From Saccoglossus kowalevskii (lineage: Eukaryota > Hemichordata > Enteropneusta > Harrimaniidae), in the NCBI RefSeq assembly GCF_000003605.2, contig NW_003111474.1, forward strand, positions 198,825-235,537: 36,713 nt of DNA, read 5' to 3'. This document shows, one piece after another, positions 21,901 to 31,767 of this stretch. Below the pieces are notes generated by a model. That model worked only from the letters and a program-made list of their open reading frames with translations. It searched no databases and was not told the DNA's origin. Numbering within the stretch: position 1 is the first letter of the stretch; each line of letters begins with the position of its first letter. Made by a program: the position numbers and the translations under genes.

Positions 21901-24900
21901 TATTTACTTGTTAGCACTAACATCTTAAATTGTATAACAAATAAATGTTCATGGGTATGTATCTCAAATGTATGGTGTAACAGTGTGAATGTCCAGGCAG
22001 AGATACAAATTTGGACACACGGATGCATAGACGTGCAGAGGTGAAATTGTCTGTGTTAGTGCCAATGCTAAATGAAATCAAATGTGGCTAATTAGATTTA
22101 TATTTCATCAGCCACAATAACTACTTAATATCTAAAATTACGATATCATGCACCTCTATAACACAATGTATGATGTAAAGAAATAATATCTCCTATAAAG
22201 CAGGGCACCAATATAATGAGGGATTTTTAACAAATGATAGTGTGCACAGTGGCAAGTATTATTGTTGAGTACACACATTCTAATCTGCTATAACAAATAG
22301 GAAAAATAAACATGATTTTTCATTAGCTAATATTACTAAGAGTAATTGAATAAAAAACAAAAATTAATTGTGTTATTTGTGTTAGTGGCAAAAACTATTT
22401 TTATCCTCAGTAGCCAAGAATGGTCCCTAGGGTAGACATATCCATTCCAGTTATTGGAGTCTTCTATTGTCTATGGAAATACTCAATGAATATTATGTTA
22501 TTCTTCAGTTATGAAATTACTACAGGTCCTAAGTGCTGATATTTACAAATCATTTTCCAGGATGCTTTAGAGGTACTTGAAAAGAACGCTGATTACACTG
22601 GTGGTGATCAGGATTACTCTAGAGCGTTGGCTTTCAGGAGAGCGTCGGCTTCCTTGAAATCATTACCACATACTGTAACGAGTATGAGAGATGTTGCTAA
22701 TTTGAAAGACATCGGCAAGCATTGTAAAGATGTTATTAGGGTGAGTAATAAATTACATCAAATACAATTATTGTCTTTTGAATCTACATTTGTACAAATA
22801 TGAATGTTAGAAATATCTACAATTTTGTATCTAGTGAGTCGATCATGAAGAAACCTATGATTATCATCATTTTGAATTGTCACAAAGTTACTGCCCGTAT
22901 TATATTTGTATAATCATTTGAGTCAATAAAATCTGAATCAACCCAGGCACATGATGGGTAGCTTTGCAACCAGTAAATCCAAAAATCTTTTATTGCAATC
23001 CCAGTTCTCCTGATTTTTCACAATAATTTAATTTTCAGGAAATATTAGAGAAAGGTTACTCAACTGAAATAGAAGACATCAAGTCAAGTGAATGGTTTAA
23101 AACTATACAGGTATACATGTATATATTACCTGGTATCAGCAGTGTGTCAATTTGAGGACAGCGCCCTCATGGTTTTATCATGGTTTATTTTTAACCCAGA
23201 AAAATAAGTAATTGTTATCTACATTCAAAAAACAGCTGTATGTACACCTCTTGAGACGATAACAAGGTTATACCTTTTAGTTATTTGTAGGTATCTATGG
23301 TTGTGGCCCGGCTACAGCACGAAAATGGTACAATATGGGATATCGAACATTGGAGGATATCAAGAAATCAACAACTATTCATCTAACAGCAGATCAAAGA
23401 AATGGTATTATAATAGTTATTTAAACCTTGTCTGGTTTTGTCTGTTTTTTTGTTTGTTTTGTTTTGTAGCAGCATCTTGTGTTTGCTTCACCATTTTGTT
23501 TTTATCATTCATCGGAAAATCTATACAATTTCCACGGTCATTGACAATGTAGCAACTTAGTCCAATTGCTTGATTTGATGAAGTACTGTCACCATGGATA
23601 CCAATGCAAAACCAAAGATATGAAAAAGTTTAAATAACATAATGAAGAAATTGTATTTTTTTTTTAGTCTGTTCTGAACCTCGTTCCCACACAATTCTGC
23701 TGACACCATATATTCTCTCTCATTGCTGATTTCAACAACCCACCCTGCCCCCAAGTTTTTGTTTGCAGTTTTTATTTTCTTTGTTCAGGTATAAGGTTTT
23801 ATGATGATCTACAAACTCCGGTGATAAGACGGGAAGCTGAGGCTATCAGGAATTTCATAATTGAAGAGATAAAGGAAATATCCAATGATTTTACTGTTGT
23901 TATAACAGGAGGATTCATAAGGTATGAAGAATTATTATTTAATTAGTCCCCGTTCGAACGCAGTCTGAAAACGGGACTTATGTTTTGACCTCTGTGTGTC
24001 CGTGCGTCTGGACCTGTATCTTAGAAATGCCTGGACCAATCACAATCAAACTTCACACGTACATCATACATGATATTATACATATGCACATCAATTTGTT
24101 TCACGATCTGATTCAAGATGGCCAAATGGCAGTCATTTTTGTGCTAAAAAATCATCAAAATCAAGCATTTCTCAGCTGTTTACAGATGGATTTTGTTCAA
24201 ACTTGGTATATACGTTGGATATTATAGGACCTTGATGCACGTCATTTTGTTTTTCAGATAAGATTCAAAATGGCCAACTGGTGGCTTTTTTGTTTTAATG
24301 AATGTGGTTCTAGTGCCATATCTCTGACTTGCTTTGACTGATTATGTTCAAATTTTAAATATTCATTATATATCATGTCATGGATATGCAGAAATATTGG
24401 TTTGACGATCCTTTTAAAAAATGGCTGAATGGTGGCCATTTTTGTGCTAAAAAATAATTTTATTTTTCAGATCGGATTCAGAATGGCTGACTAGCGGCCA
24501 TTTTGTTTTAATGAATGGGCTTCTAGAGCCATATCTCTGACATGCTTTGACTGATTATGTTCAAATTTTATATACATGTATTCATTATACATGTATTCAA
24601 AATGGCTGATTTTGTTTTAATTAATGCTGTTCCAGAGCAATATCTCTCAATACTCGTTTGACAATCAGAAAGAAATGTCAATCATTTTAATGTTAAACAA
24701 TCATCATAATCATATTCCTGACATGTTTATATTCCAGCTATATTACTATAAACAAAACTATATATCTTAAAATTGATAACTAACGGGCCATGCATGGCTT
24801 GTTAAGTTAGGAAGAATACAATCCAGCCAATAAATTTAGCAAGGAATATTGTCATTCAGACCCACAAAAATTGGAATGAAATCCTTGTTTAATGTGATTT

Positions 24901-27552
24901 TACAAAAATAGTGTCTATTGTGATATGTGTCCTTTGAAAGCAAATTCTCGTTATTTGTTCATTATGCAACACAATGTATCATTGGTGGATGTGTATGTAA
25001 CACAGTTTACCATTGGTGGAGGTGTATGTAACACATTGTACCATTGGTGGATCGGTATGTAACACAGTTTACCATTGGTGAATCTGTATGTAACAGAGTG
25101 TACCATTGGTGGATGCGAGTGTAACAGAGTGTACTATTGGTGGATTTGTGTGTAACACAGTGTACTATTGGTGGATCGGTATGTAACACAATGTACCATT
25201 AGTGGATTTGTATGTAACACAGTGTACCATTGGTGGATCTGTGTAACAGAGTGCACCATTGGTGGATGTGAGTGTAACACAGTTTACCATTGGTGGATCT
25301 GTATGTAACAGAGTTTACCATTGGTGGATTTGTATGTAACAGAGTTTACCATTGGTTGATTTGTATGTCATTGTTGTATTTTGTATTCTTAACCACAGGG
25401 GAAAAGATTCTGGACATGATGTTGATTTATTGATGTCCCACCCAGATAATGGAAAGGAGAAAGGTGTCCTTCAAAAACTGATCACAAACTTAAAACAGAA
25501 GAATCTTTTACTGGAATGCAGTCTACAAGCCAATACATTTCACAAAGAATCGTTGAAATCCCCAAAACACTACAAATCAAGTATGTTGGATCATTTTGAA
25601 AAAAGTTTGAGCATCTTCAGACTTGAAAAATCTATGGTTGACAAGTATACCAGTTGTGGTGGTGCGTCTAAAACGACAGAAAAGGTTCAAGGTGGCAAGT
25701 CATGCTCCTCAAATACAAAATCCGATGACTATATACTAAAGCACACAGATAGCTTTGATCTTCCAAAAGACAGAACATGGAGGGCTGTGAGAGTGGATTT
25801 TGTTGTGTGTCCACAAAGTCAGTATGGATATGCATTGTTAGGATGGGTTGGTTCCAAAATGTTCAATAGATCCATCAGACTCTATGCTGACAGAGAACTT
25901 GGTATGATGCTATCAAGTCATGGTCTCTATGATAGAATTAATGTAAGTTATCACATTATATCTAGTACTGTGTCGCATACGACTTATTTACCACTTCCGT
26001 GTCACTGAGAATGTTCTAGAACCGTGCTGTGTCTGGGTGGAATATTCTAGATTTTTTTTAGAAACTGGTTGAATAGGTAATAGAACAACTGTAGGAGACA
26101 ATAGAAGGTAATGGAACATTCTAGAAATTTATAGTAAATTCCAGACTCATTATGTATGCTGATGTAATGGTCTATTTATAGACAGTGTGGGTATATATAG
26201 GGGAGTTGTTCAGCACTGAGATCAGATCGGAGATCTCGTTGAATTGTATTGGAGTTTAAGTATCTAGTTATTGGAGTAGTGGAGTTTTACCGCGTTATTG
26301 TACTTGATTTTTGCAGAGTATAATAATACCAGTACCAGTTGAAACCTCATCTGATGGCTCCGTGTTCGTATTTTATCATTGCCGCCAGGGAAGTCTTTCT
26401 GTTACTGTTGCCATTTTGGTATTTGAACCATCACACCTGTACTATACCAATTACGGTAATCGTTGCGTGTGACATACTGCTGCAGTCAGCTGCAGTAAAG
26501 CTAACACAGTATAAAACCATGTTCAATTGATGCTTTGAAAGATTTATATTTTTTGCATGCAGTCCATATGACTTGTAAAATAACAAAAAATAGTATGCAA
26601 AATTAAAAATATCTATTACACAATCAGCACCAATCGGCACATAAACTCAGGATGTATATACTAACAGAAAGCCCAATGGCAATCTGGAGACTTACAATGC
26701 AATATAACAAAAATTGAAAGAATGGCACAGAACGTGCAGTATACCCTTGATATACATCGATATGATCTGGACCATGTAAGAAATTAGTGGGAATACCTCT
26801 AATTGGCTGAATATAAATAATTGAAACAAAAAGAACAAACTGCAACGGTTTCTACCATGTTCGCTCTCATGCCGTCGCCGCACTTCAGAATCGGTATTTT
26901 GAAACAATGTATGATAAGTCAGGATACTCTGATGATGAGTAAAGTGTGTAACAAATATTGCATGTTTCAATTACAATGCTTCACAGATAAATCATTCAGT
27001 AATTACTCCGACATGACTATTGACTCAAGGGCAAATGCAAAAACTCATAATTATATTTTATTTATTTGAATGTTACAACAATGAATATTCACAACCCAGA
27101 AGAGAACAGTAACCAGGTTTTAGTGTTTTAAAAAAATGAATGGCATTGGAAATGAATCATAGCCATAACACATTACTTCTATTACACCAATAAGTGAGTG
27201 TCTAGAAATTGATATAGAAAAGTTATTGGAGTGGATGGACTGAAATAGTGGTCAAAATAAAGTCAAGTTTAAAAGTCTGTTCTACCCACAGGAATTGCAA
27301 AAAAAATGTGTTTAATAAAATTACCATGGCCATATTACAATTTATTATGACAATTTAATTTTTTTTGCATCTCCTTTGAAAAATTAGACACTGTTACCAT
27401 GCTTTTTAATGTGATATTGTTGAATGCAAGTCTGTAATAGTTTCACTATGTTCTGTCATTTCCAGCAACAATACATCCCGGCATCATCAGAACAAGAAAT
27501 CTTTGAACATTTGAAGCTGACTTGGATAGAACATGAAGATAGGAACTGTTGA
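18754..27552 (+). CDS. POLM: DNA polymerase mu / terminal transferase-like family X polymerase, complete nine-exon gene
   Basis: Joined exons are 18754-18932, 19911-20112, 21485-21583, 22561-22740, 23039-23110, 23281-23404, 23789-23921, 25399-25942 and 27466-27552. All introns are GT-AG and the phases agree, giving 539 aa (vertebrate Pol mu and TdT are about 500). The enzyme adds nucleotides at broken DNA ends in non-homologous end joining in the nucleus, and the family differs in how far it needs a template. Visible parts are a basic KRRK at 6-9 (likely nuclear signal); a BRCT domain at about 18-115 with the conserved Trp (W103); the 8-kDa domain (YACQRRT and SLKSLP motifs); a helix-hairpin-helix with GIYGCG near 248-253; palm GGFIRGK with HDVD giving catalytic D337 and D339; third catalytic D463 in RVDFVV; GW at 478-479; and SHGLYD at 503-508. 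GW in place of Tyr-Phe and the BRCT place it in the Pol mu/TdT branch rather than beta or lambda; SHGLYD favours mu. Oddities are V480 where the branch has Thr (GWTGS) and about 51 residues (406-456) between IFRL and WRAVRVD. DNTT-like activity cannot be excluded. Confidence 0.93.
19911..20112 (+). CDS. POLM: Polymerase exon 2 (rest of BRCT)
   Basis: The acceptor CATTACAG precedes it and the donor is AAAAG/GTATAT. The first base completes Ser60 and the exon ends in phase 0 at residue 127. NDVTHII and the SIHWF Trp are classic BRCT marks. Confidence 0.93.
21026..21172 (+). repeat. 73-bp tandem duplication in polymerase intron 2
   Basis: Two nearly identical copies of 73 bp start at 21026 and 21099 (ATTTCAACTTRTTCTTTGTA and onward). 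Only a few differences separate them, so the duplication is recent. Confidence 0.9.
21208..21419. mobile_element. MITE-like element with TACTGTRGAATACTTTATTTTC ends, in intron 2
   Basis: The 212-bp segment has long inverted ends: the left end TACTGTAGAATACTTTATTT and the reverse complement of the right end TACTGTGGAATACTTTATTT continue to match for about 38 bp. TTTTCGCT and AGCGAAAA blocks repeat inside. It has no coding capacity, and the terminal TA fits a TA target duplication. The TACTGTA start is shared with the element at 18439-18658, so the two may belong to related families. Confidence 0.85.
21485..21583 (+). CDS. POLM: Polymerase exon 3 (linker to 8-kDa domain)
   Basis: 33 codons (128-160), phase 0 on both sides. 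The acceptor is TTGCTTTTAG and the donor ACA/GTGAGT. KYACQRRTPL matches the YACQRRT motif at the start of the TdT/Pol mu catalytic core. Confidence 0.93.
22561..22740 (+). CDS. POLM: Polymerase exon 4 (8-kDa domain)
   Basis: 60 codons (161-220), phase 0 on both sides, between CATTTTCCAG and GTGAGT. It encodes FRRASASLKSLP, the typical family X 8-kDa motif, and the start of the first helix-hairpin-helix. Confidence 0.95.
23039..23110 (+). CDS. POLM: Polymerase exon 5
   Basis: 24 codons (221-244), phase 0 on both sides, after ATTTTCAG and before GTATAC. It completes the first helix-hairpin-helix region (EILEKG) and runs toward the fingers (SEWFKTIQ). Confidence 0.9.
23281..23404 (+). CDS. POLM: Polymerase exon 6 (second helix-hairpin-helix)
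   Basis: The acceptor is the AG at 23279-23280 (CCTTTTAG). A second AG ten bases later (23289-23290) would shift the frame. Only the first gives LFVGIYGCGPATARKWY, which matches the LFTSVFGVG region of TdT. The exon ends in phase 1 at ATG/GTATTA. Confidence 0.9.
23789..23921 (+). CDS. POLM: Polymerase exon 7 (start of palm)
   Basis: Encodes residues 286-329 plus two bases of Arg330, between TTGTTCAG and GTATGA. It carries the RREAEAI helix and ends within the GGFIR part of the nucleotide-binding motif, so the intron splits this motif from the catalytic Asp pair in exon 8. Confidence 0.93.
23946..24660 (+). repeat. Decayed dispersed repeat in polymerase intron 7
   Basis: It begins with a hairpin, GTCCCCGTT paired with AACGGGAC (23946-23977). 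Diverged sub-units then recur, each with GATTCARAATGGCYRA, TTTTGTTTTAATGAATG, CCATATCTCTGAC and TTTGACTGATTATGTTCAAA. The best pair starts near 24255 and 24468 (213-bp spacing), with partial copies near 24110 and 24591. I associate this type of sequence, from memory, with abundant repeats in mollusc genomes. It has no coding capacity. Confidence 0.75.
24966..25369 (+). repeat. 31-bp minisatellite next to polymerase exon 8
   Basis: About thirteen units of roughly 31 bp, each with ACCATTGGTGGATSTGTATG followed by TAACASAGTKT. The array ends about 30 bp before the exon 8 acceptor. Copy number is likely variable between individuals. A minus-strand open frame across it merely repeats a 10-11 aa motif. 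Confidence 0.95.
25399..25942 (+). CDS. POLM: Polymerase exon 8 (catalytic core)
   Basis: The acceptor is AACCACAG and the donor AAT/GTAAGT. The exon encodes Arg330 (last base) to Asn511. It holds catalytic D337 and D339 (HDVD), the IFRL strand, third catalytic D463, the GWVGSK motif at 478-483 and SHGLYD. At 544 bp it covers what vertebrate genes divide among several exons. The open frame continues upstream of the acceptor only by chance. Confidence 0.96.
26009..26021 (+). promoter_or_regulatory. Perfect heat-shock element (GAAnnTTCnnGAA), LTR site 1
   Basis: GAATGTTCTAGAA is a perfect three-unit binding site for heat-shock factor, within the solo LTR. A weaker version (GAATATTCTAGAT) lies at 26040-26052. 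Confidence 0.6.
26114..26126 (+). promoter_or_regulatory. Perfect heat-shock element, LTR site 2
   Basis: GAACATTCTAGAA is a second perfect three-unit site, about 66 bp upstream of the LTR TATA box at 26192. Confidence 0.6.
26192..26200 (+). promoter_or_regulatory. TATA box of the solo LTR
   Basis: TATATATAG lies downstream of the heat-shock elements. A TTCAGCACT initiator-like string follows about 20 bp later. It would drive transcription in the sense direction of the polymerase gene. Confidence 0.5.
27466..27552 (+). CDS. POLM: Polymerase exon 9 (C-terminus)
   Basis: 28 codons plus TGA after TTTCCAG. The sequence ends IFEHLKLTWIEHEDRNC, matching the IFRHLGLEY...RNA type C-terminus of Pol mu/TdT, so the protein is complete. 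Confidence 0.94.
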   Translation, partial: QQYIPASSEQEIFEHLKLTWIEHEDRNC

Positions 27553-27663
27553 ACCAGAAATTCAAATCTGTCAAACACCACTTCTTCTTTTTTGCTTATC
27601 GTCATCACTTTATTAGGCCTTGCTGCATTATGTTCCAGATCCTCCTTTCTCTTTTACAAAAAA

Positions 27664-27669
27664 AAATAA
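27664..27669 (+). terminator. Polyadenylation signal AATAAA for the polymerase
   Basis: The first canonical AATAAA, about 110 bp after the stop codon. Further AATAAA sites at 27979-27984 and 28203-28208 close the two copies of the duplicated downstream segment, so longer 3' ends are possible. Confidence 0.6.
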
Positions 27670-27740
27670 AGATATTTGATAGGACTGATCCATGATCATT
27701 TTAACTTATTATAAATAGATTGTACATATCAATTTCAACT

Positions 27741-28215
27741 TTAATTTCACTGATATTGTATAAAGATAATGACTGTGATAAATTGTATTTACTACCAATA
27801 CATTGTAAAACTTTTTAATGTAATTTAACATTTTTATAATGGCTTTAGTGGACATATTTTAATGTATTTCATTAAGTTACTAATGAGGATATGTATCCCG
27901 ATGTAAAATATACAATTTTTTTTTTATTTAGAATAATTATTTATTTGTATTTCAATGTTTTGTGTATATTTTTTACTGAATAAATTAATTTTTAATTTCA
28001 CTGATATTGTGTAAAGATGACTATGATAAATTATATATATACTACCAATACATTGTAAAACTTTTTAACGTATTTAATATTTTTATAATGGCTTTAGTGG
28101 GCATATTTTAGTCAATTTTATTAAATTACCAGTAATTATTTGTATCCCAATGTAAAATACACAATCTTTTTTTTATTTAGAATACTTCATAATCATAAAC
28201 TGAATAAATTAAATT
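27741..28215 (+). repeat. Tandem duplication of the 3'-flank polyadenylation segment
   Basis: Copy 1 (27741-27991) and copy 2 (27992-28215) share TTAATTTCACTGATATTGT, CTACCAATACATTGTAAAAC, TTTTTATAATGGCTTTAGTG and a T-rich run followed by ATTTAGAATA. Each ends with CTGAATAAATTAA and so carries its own AATAAA. Copy 2 has small deletions. Confidence 0.92.
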
Positions 28216-28894
28216 AAAAGATGTTTTTGTAAAAAAAAAATATTCCTTATTTATTGGTTTCCCATGAGTCTGGTAATGAAGTGTTGGTAACACACATTAG
28301 CAGCTTCTGGTCAAATTTGTTGTCATGACAATGGATTTGTCTTCTTTTTTTTAATGAAAATTCTGAAAAAAGTTTTTTTTAACCAATTTGTGTTTTTATC
28401 ACAATATTGGCAAAGATTAACTCGTATGTTTCTGTTTGTACACCCTATAGCTGTATCCAAATGTCTTGAACCACCAACTATTCTATCAGTCCTCAAATTA
28501 TATTGTGGTTGTTAGTCAATGTTTCTTTGTGTGTTTTTTTCTGTATGTTGAATGGTAGAAGAGTTAACAAATCTGTGTGTTTTATTTACATCCATTCTGT
28601 AGACGTTTGATCTGGAGAACATCATACCTGGTGAAAATTTGATTACATAATACATCGTTATGGCAGAGCATGTAGTATGTATTCTCGTCTTCTCTGTTTT
28701 AAACTATTAAGTCAAGGGTTTATAAGAGAAGACTGATCTTGTCATTTAAAAAGTTCTATGGCAAGTATCATCAGCTTGTGGACAAGTATCATGTTTCTAT
28801 GAAATAGATGGTAATAGAAGCGCTGGATGTCAATTGTCTTGCACGAGGATGACCTGAAAATTCACGATTGTGACTCAGAGAGATATATGGTGGG

Positions 28895-28947
28895 TGCCAC
28901 ATGTGGAGCAGGATGTGCTCACTCTTTTCGAAACACCTGACATCACC
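28895..28947 (+). repeat. Possible SINE-like or transcript-end repeat segment
   Basis: GTGGAGCAGGATGTGCTCAC followed by a CACCTGACATCACC string resembles, from memory, a segment often seen at 3' ends of bivalve transcripts (GGGCAGGATCTGCT... CACCTGA..TCACC) and possibly a SINE domain. The match is by recollection only, and element borders are not visible. Confidence 0.3.
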
Positions 28948-29247
28948 TATTGGTTTGTGTCTTGAGGTCCATGTATCTCTCTCACCGATTTGACAGTATG
29001 TTGTTTGTTTTGTTTGTGTGTCCCCTGTGTGTTCTCGAATTTGTAAATATTGCCTTTTGACATTGATTGTTTGGATTATTGTTGCTTGGATTTTTCCATA
29101 TTGTTTCAACAATTTTGAACAATATTTCGACTTTTGAAACCTGTGTTTTTTGGGGGGGATTCAATCAATTGTTACATTGTCATCTATTTAGTGGTATGAT
29201 ACATACTCACCATGTAAACCCACGTATTTTGCATTTTCCTATTGTTG

Positions 29248-29261
29248 CCACTAGATGGCAG
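29248..29261 (+). promoter_or_regulatory. Perfect CTCF-core motif
   Basis: CCACTAGATGGCAG matches all 14 positions of the CTCF core CCASYAGRKGGCRS. It lies in the interval between the polymerase gene and the cysteine-rich gene, where an insulator would make sense. Binding is not shown. Confidence 0.45.
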
Positions 29262-31070
29262 AAATGTCAACACGTGGTTTTCTAATGTCTAAAACTTCAG
29301 TTGCCGATATTTAGTCAGAGAAAGTTAATTATAAAAAACATAGAAAACGTGCTGGGCCTATAAATTGAAAATTCTGTTATTTTTATATGATTTGATGAAG
29401 CATGGATTAATCAAGGTGTGGGTTATGAGAAATGTTTGCTGGCCGCTTTTAAGTCATGATGTTCTGACATCGATTATCATAGTTGGCAGGAAGAACTGAA
29501 TCGTCATTCCAAACTAGATCTGTATAAAAATCTAAAATTATCTTGCACGAAAAAAAAAAAAAATATTCACTCTGTATTGATAATGCGGATTTCTTGCACA
29601 TTTTACTGAGGTTTTGTGTTTCAATATTGAAAGAGGCTGGCATGTCAGATTGAGATGAAATCTAATCTAGTCACTAAATAGTGCGAAATGAACAGTATAG
29701 CGTCCTAACATGCAATATATAAACCCAGTTTTCTATTATTGACATTATTGCAATATATTTACAAAGCGATATCTGTCTGACTCGATGTAGCATTGTAATT
29801 GGGTAGCGTCATGTTACCTTTTACCGATTATGAACCTTAAATTCATCGTTGTCAAAGATATACATCATGGTATTTTTATACTGACTACTGGTTTTATTAT
29901 ATTGTCTGTATTGGAATTTAATTCAATTAATAATTAGGGAAGAATAAAGACAATAATTCTCCAGGTTGTAAGACCGTGGGGAATAGCTAGGGGAGTACTT
30001 AGTTTGCAATTAAGATATTCTAGATGAGTTTACTAAACATATAGCATTCCATATCTTTTCAAGAAATTGGCGACTTGCCTGTGAAATAAATTTATTTTGC
30101 AACAAATCAAAACTAACAGAACACTAAAATTTGCCGGATTCAGTGTTATTCTATATTACTCCCCTATTTCAAGGCTGTTCATCACGAAGCAATATGTCTT
30201 ATGCTCTTTATAAGTCTAACAATTCAGCAATAACAAATCCTATACACACTTCGTTTGCTCATTATCTTAATTGTAGAAATGTTGGTCATGTAGGATGATT
30301 GAACGACAAGACTCGGTTCATCCGAGTGGATTTATTTTTCTTCCATGACATTTTCCATAACTTAATCTTGCGCGCAAACAATAACATGAGACGCATGACT
30401 TCTTTCTATATTTCATATTGTTATAGTGACATCTGAAATCCGTAAAACGAAATGAACTTCATCCTCAACCTCGCCAGGTTAAAATGTCTTCATAGTCTGT
30501 GTTCTACTACGATACCAGGTGTTTTCTTATGACAATGTGAATTTATTCCATCATCATGAAGAATAAGGTGATATATTTCCATAGCAACTATGTTTGCTCT
30601 TGTAGTAAATTGCATCCTATAGTCAGTAAATAATGCATGGAAGTTCCCATCAAACGATATGAATTAATTTCCGATGATTGAAAATATTATTTTGGTTATC
30701 AACATGTATAATTTCTCAGCCAATCAATGTCACGGTCACAAACTGACAGGGAAGATAAAATCTATGTAGTTAATTCCACACAAAAGTGGAAATTTAGCCT
30801 ATACCAAGTGGATTTGACTCGGCTTTAATATTTTTTAACTATCTTTTTATTTACGACAACCTAATCGCATTGACCTTATTTAACCCTTCCCCAAATCATA
30901 CATCGTGTGTTGCGTGTCAATAGTGTACTCTACTATTTATATGGAATGAGTATTACGTAATGCTTTAACCATACAACAGGTATCGAATATTGTGAGTGTT
31001 ATGTCATATAATCTGTACACTGGTATAATTCAATAAAACAAGGCAATATGAGGCAAATTATTCTAGTTTT

Positions 31071-31087
31071 TGTGTGTGTGTGTGTGT
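31071..31087 (+). repeat. (TG)n microsatellite
   Basis: An uninterrupted run of TG dinucleotides followed by TATGTATGCATG. Confidence 0.9.
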
Positions 31088-31120
31088 ATGTATGCATGTT
31101 CAATATCCATAAAATAGTAT

Positions 31121-31150
31121 ATAATAATAGTAATAATAATAATAATAATT
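31121..31150 (+). repeat. (AAT)n microsatellite
   Basis: About nine AAT units with one AGT interruption. Confidence 0.9.
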
Positions 31151-31759
31151 TTATTACACAACTAAATCATCAGAGGATTTAGTAAGGTAATGAGAATAAA
31201 AAGACATAAATAAACAAATGTAATAAAAAAAATACTGTATGTACACAATTTTACACTTGTGTTTGTGTTTGTGTAATTTGAAAAAAAGGGAAATCGAAGC
31301 AGATTGATAAATTAGATAAAAATAAATATATAAAATGAGAGAATGAATAAAATCATTGCGACAGGGATTTACTTTATACATTTTTTTTCTTTAGTTTAAT
31401 TTTAATGTTGTGTTCTTTTTTTATTTTTTGTTTCCATATTGCTTAAGTAATCCTGGTACATGTTTTCTAATACATGTAGTTATCACATCCTTACATGTAA
31501 GCAAACATACATTATTATTACCCCCCTCCCCCCCACGAGTATGGTTAACAAGAATTAACGGCTTGTTTTGAGAGCTCTTAATAATACATGTACAAAGTTT
31601 TAGTCGCAGGTTACGAGCGACTGTGCACGCGAGAAAAAACCTAAGTTGCAGAAGACTGTTTGACCTTTGAACCATTGAACTCTAATAATCACATGACACA
31701 GCCAGCCAGCCGGATATCAGAAAATACAACTTATCACACGATGGATAAATCTGGCGGCG

Positions 31760-31767
31760 TGACGTAA
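31760..31767 (+). promoter_or_regulatory. CRE-like site TGACGTAA upstream of the cysteine-rich gene
   Basis: TGACGTAA, a one-mismatch CREB/ATF site, lies 48 bp before the start codon. Only sequence supports it. Confidence 0.25.

Larger units (their letters stand above)
25971..26474 (+). mobile_element. Solo LTR of a retrotransposon in polymerase intron 8
   Basis: The 504-bp segment starts TGTCGCA and ends TGTGACA (terminal TGTC...GACA). It is flanked by identical five-base TACTG direct repeats (25966-25970 and 26475-26479), the mark of integrase insertion. Inside are a TATATATAG box at 26192-26200 and heat-shock-element triplets, which together give a promoter layout on the plus strand. No internal retroelement coding region or second LTR is present, so this is a solo LTR from recombination. 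The five-base duplication suits Ty3/gypsy-type elements, but the superfamily is not certain. It sits 28 bp after the exon 8 donor. Confidence 0.8.

Noticed and set aside
25007-25189. Minus-strand open frame of 60 aa with repeated TDPPIVHCVTHKS-like units
   Set aside because: It is a translation of the 31-bp minisatellite in intron 7.
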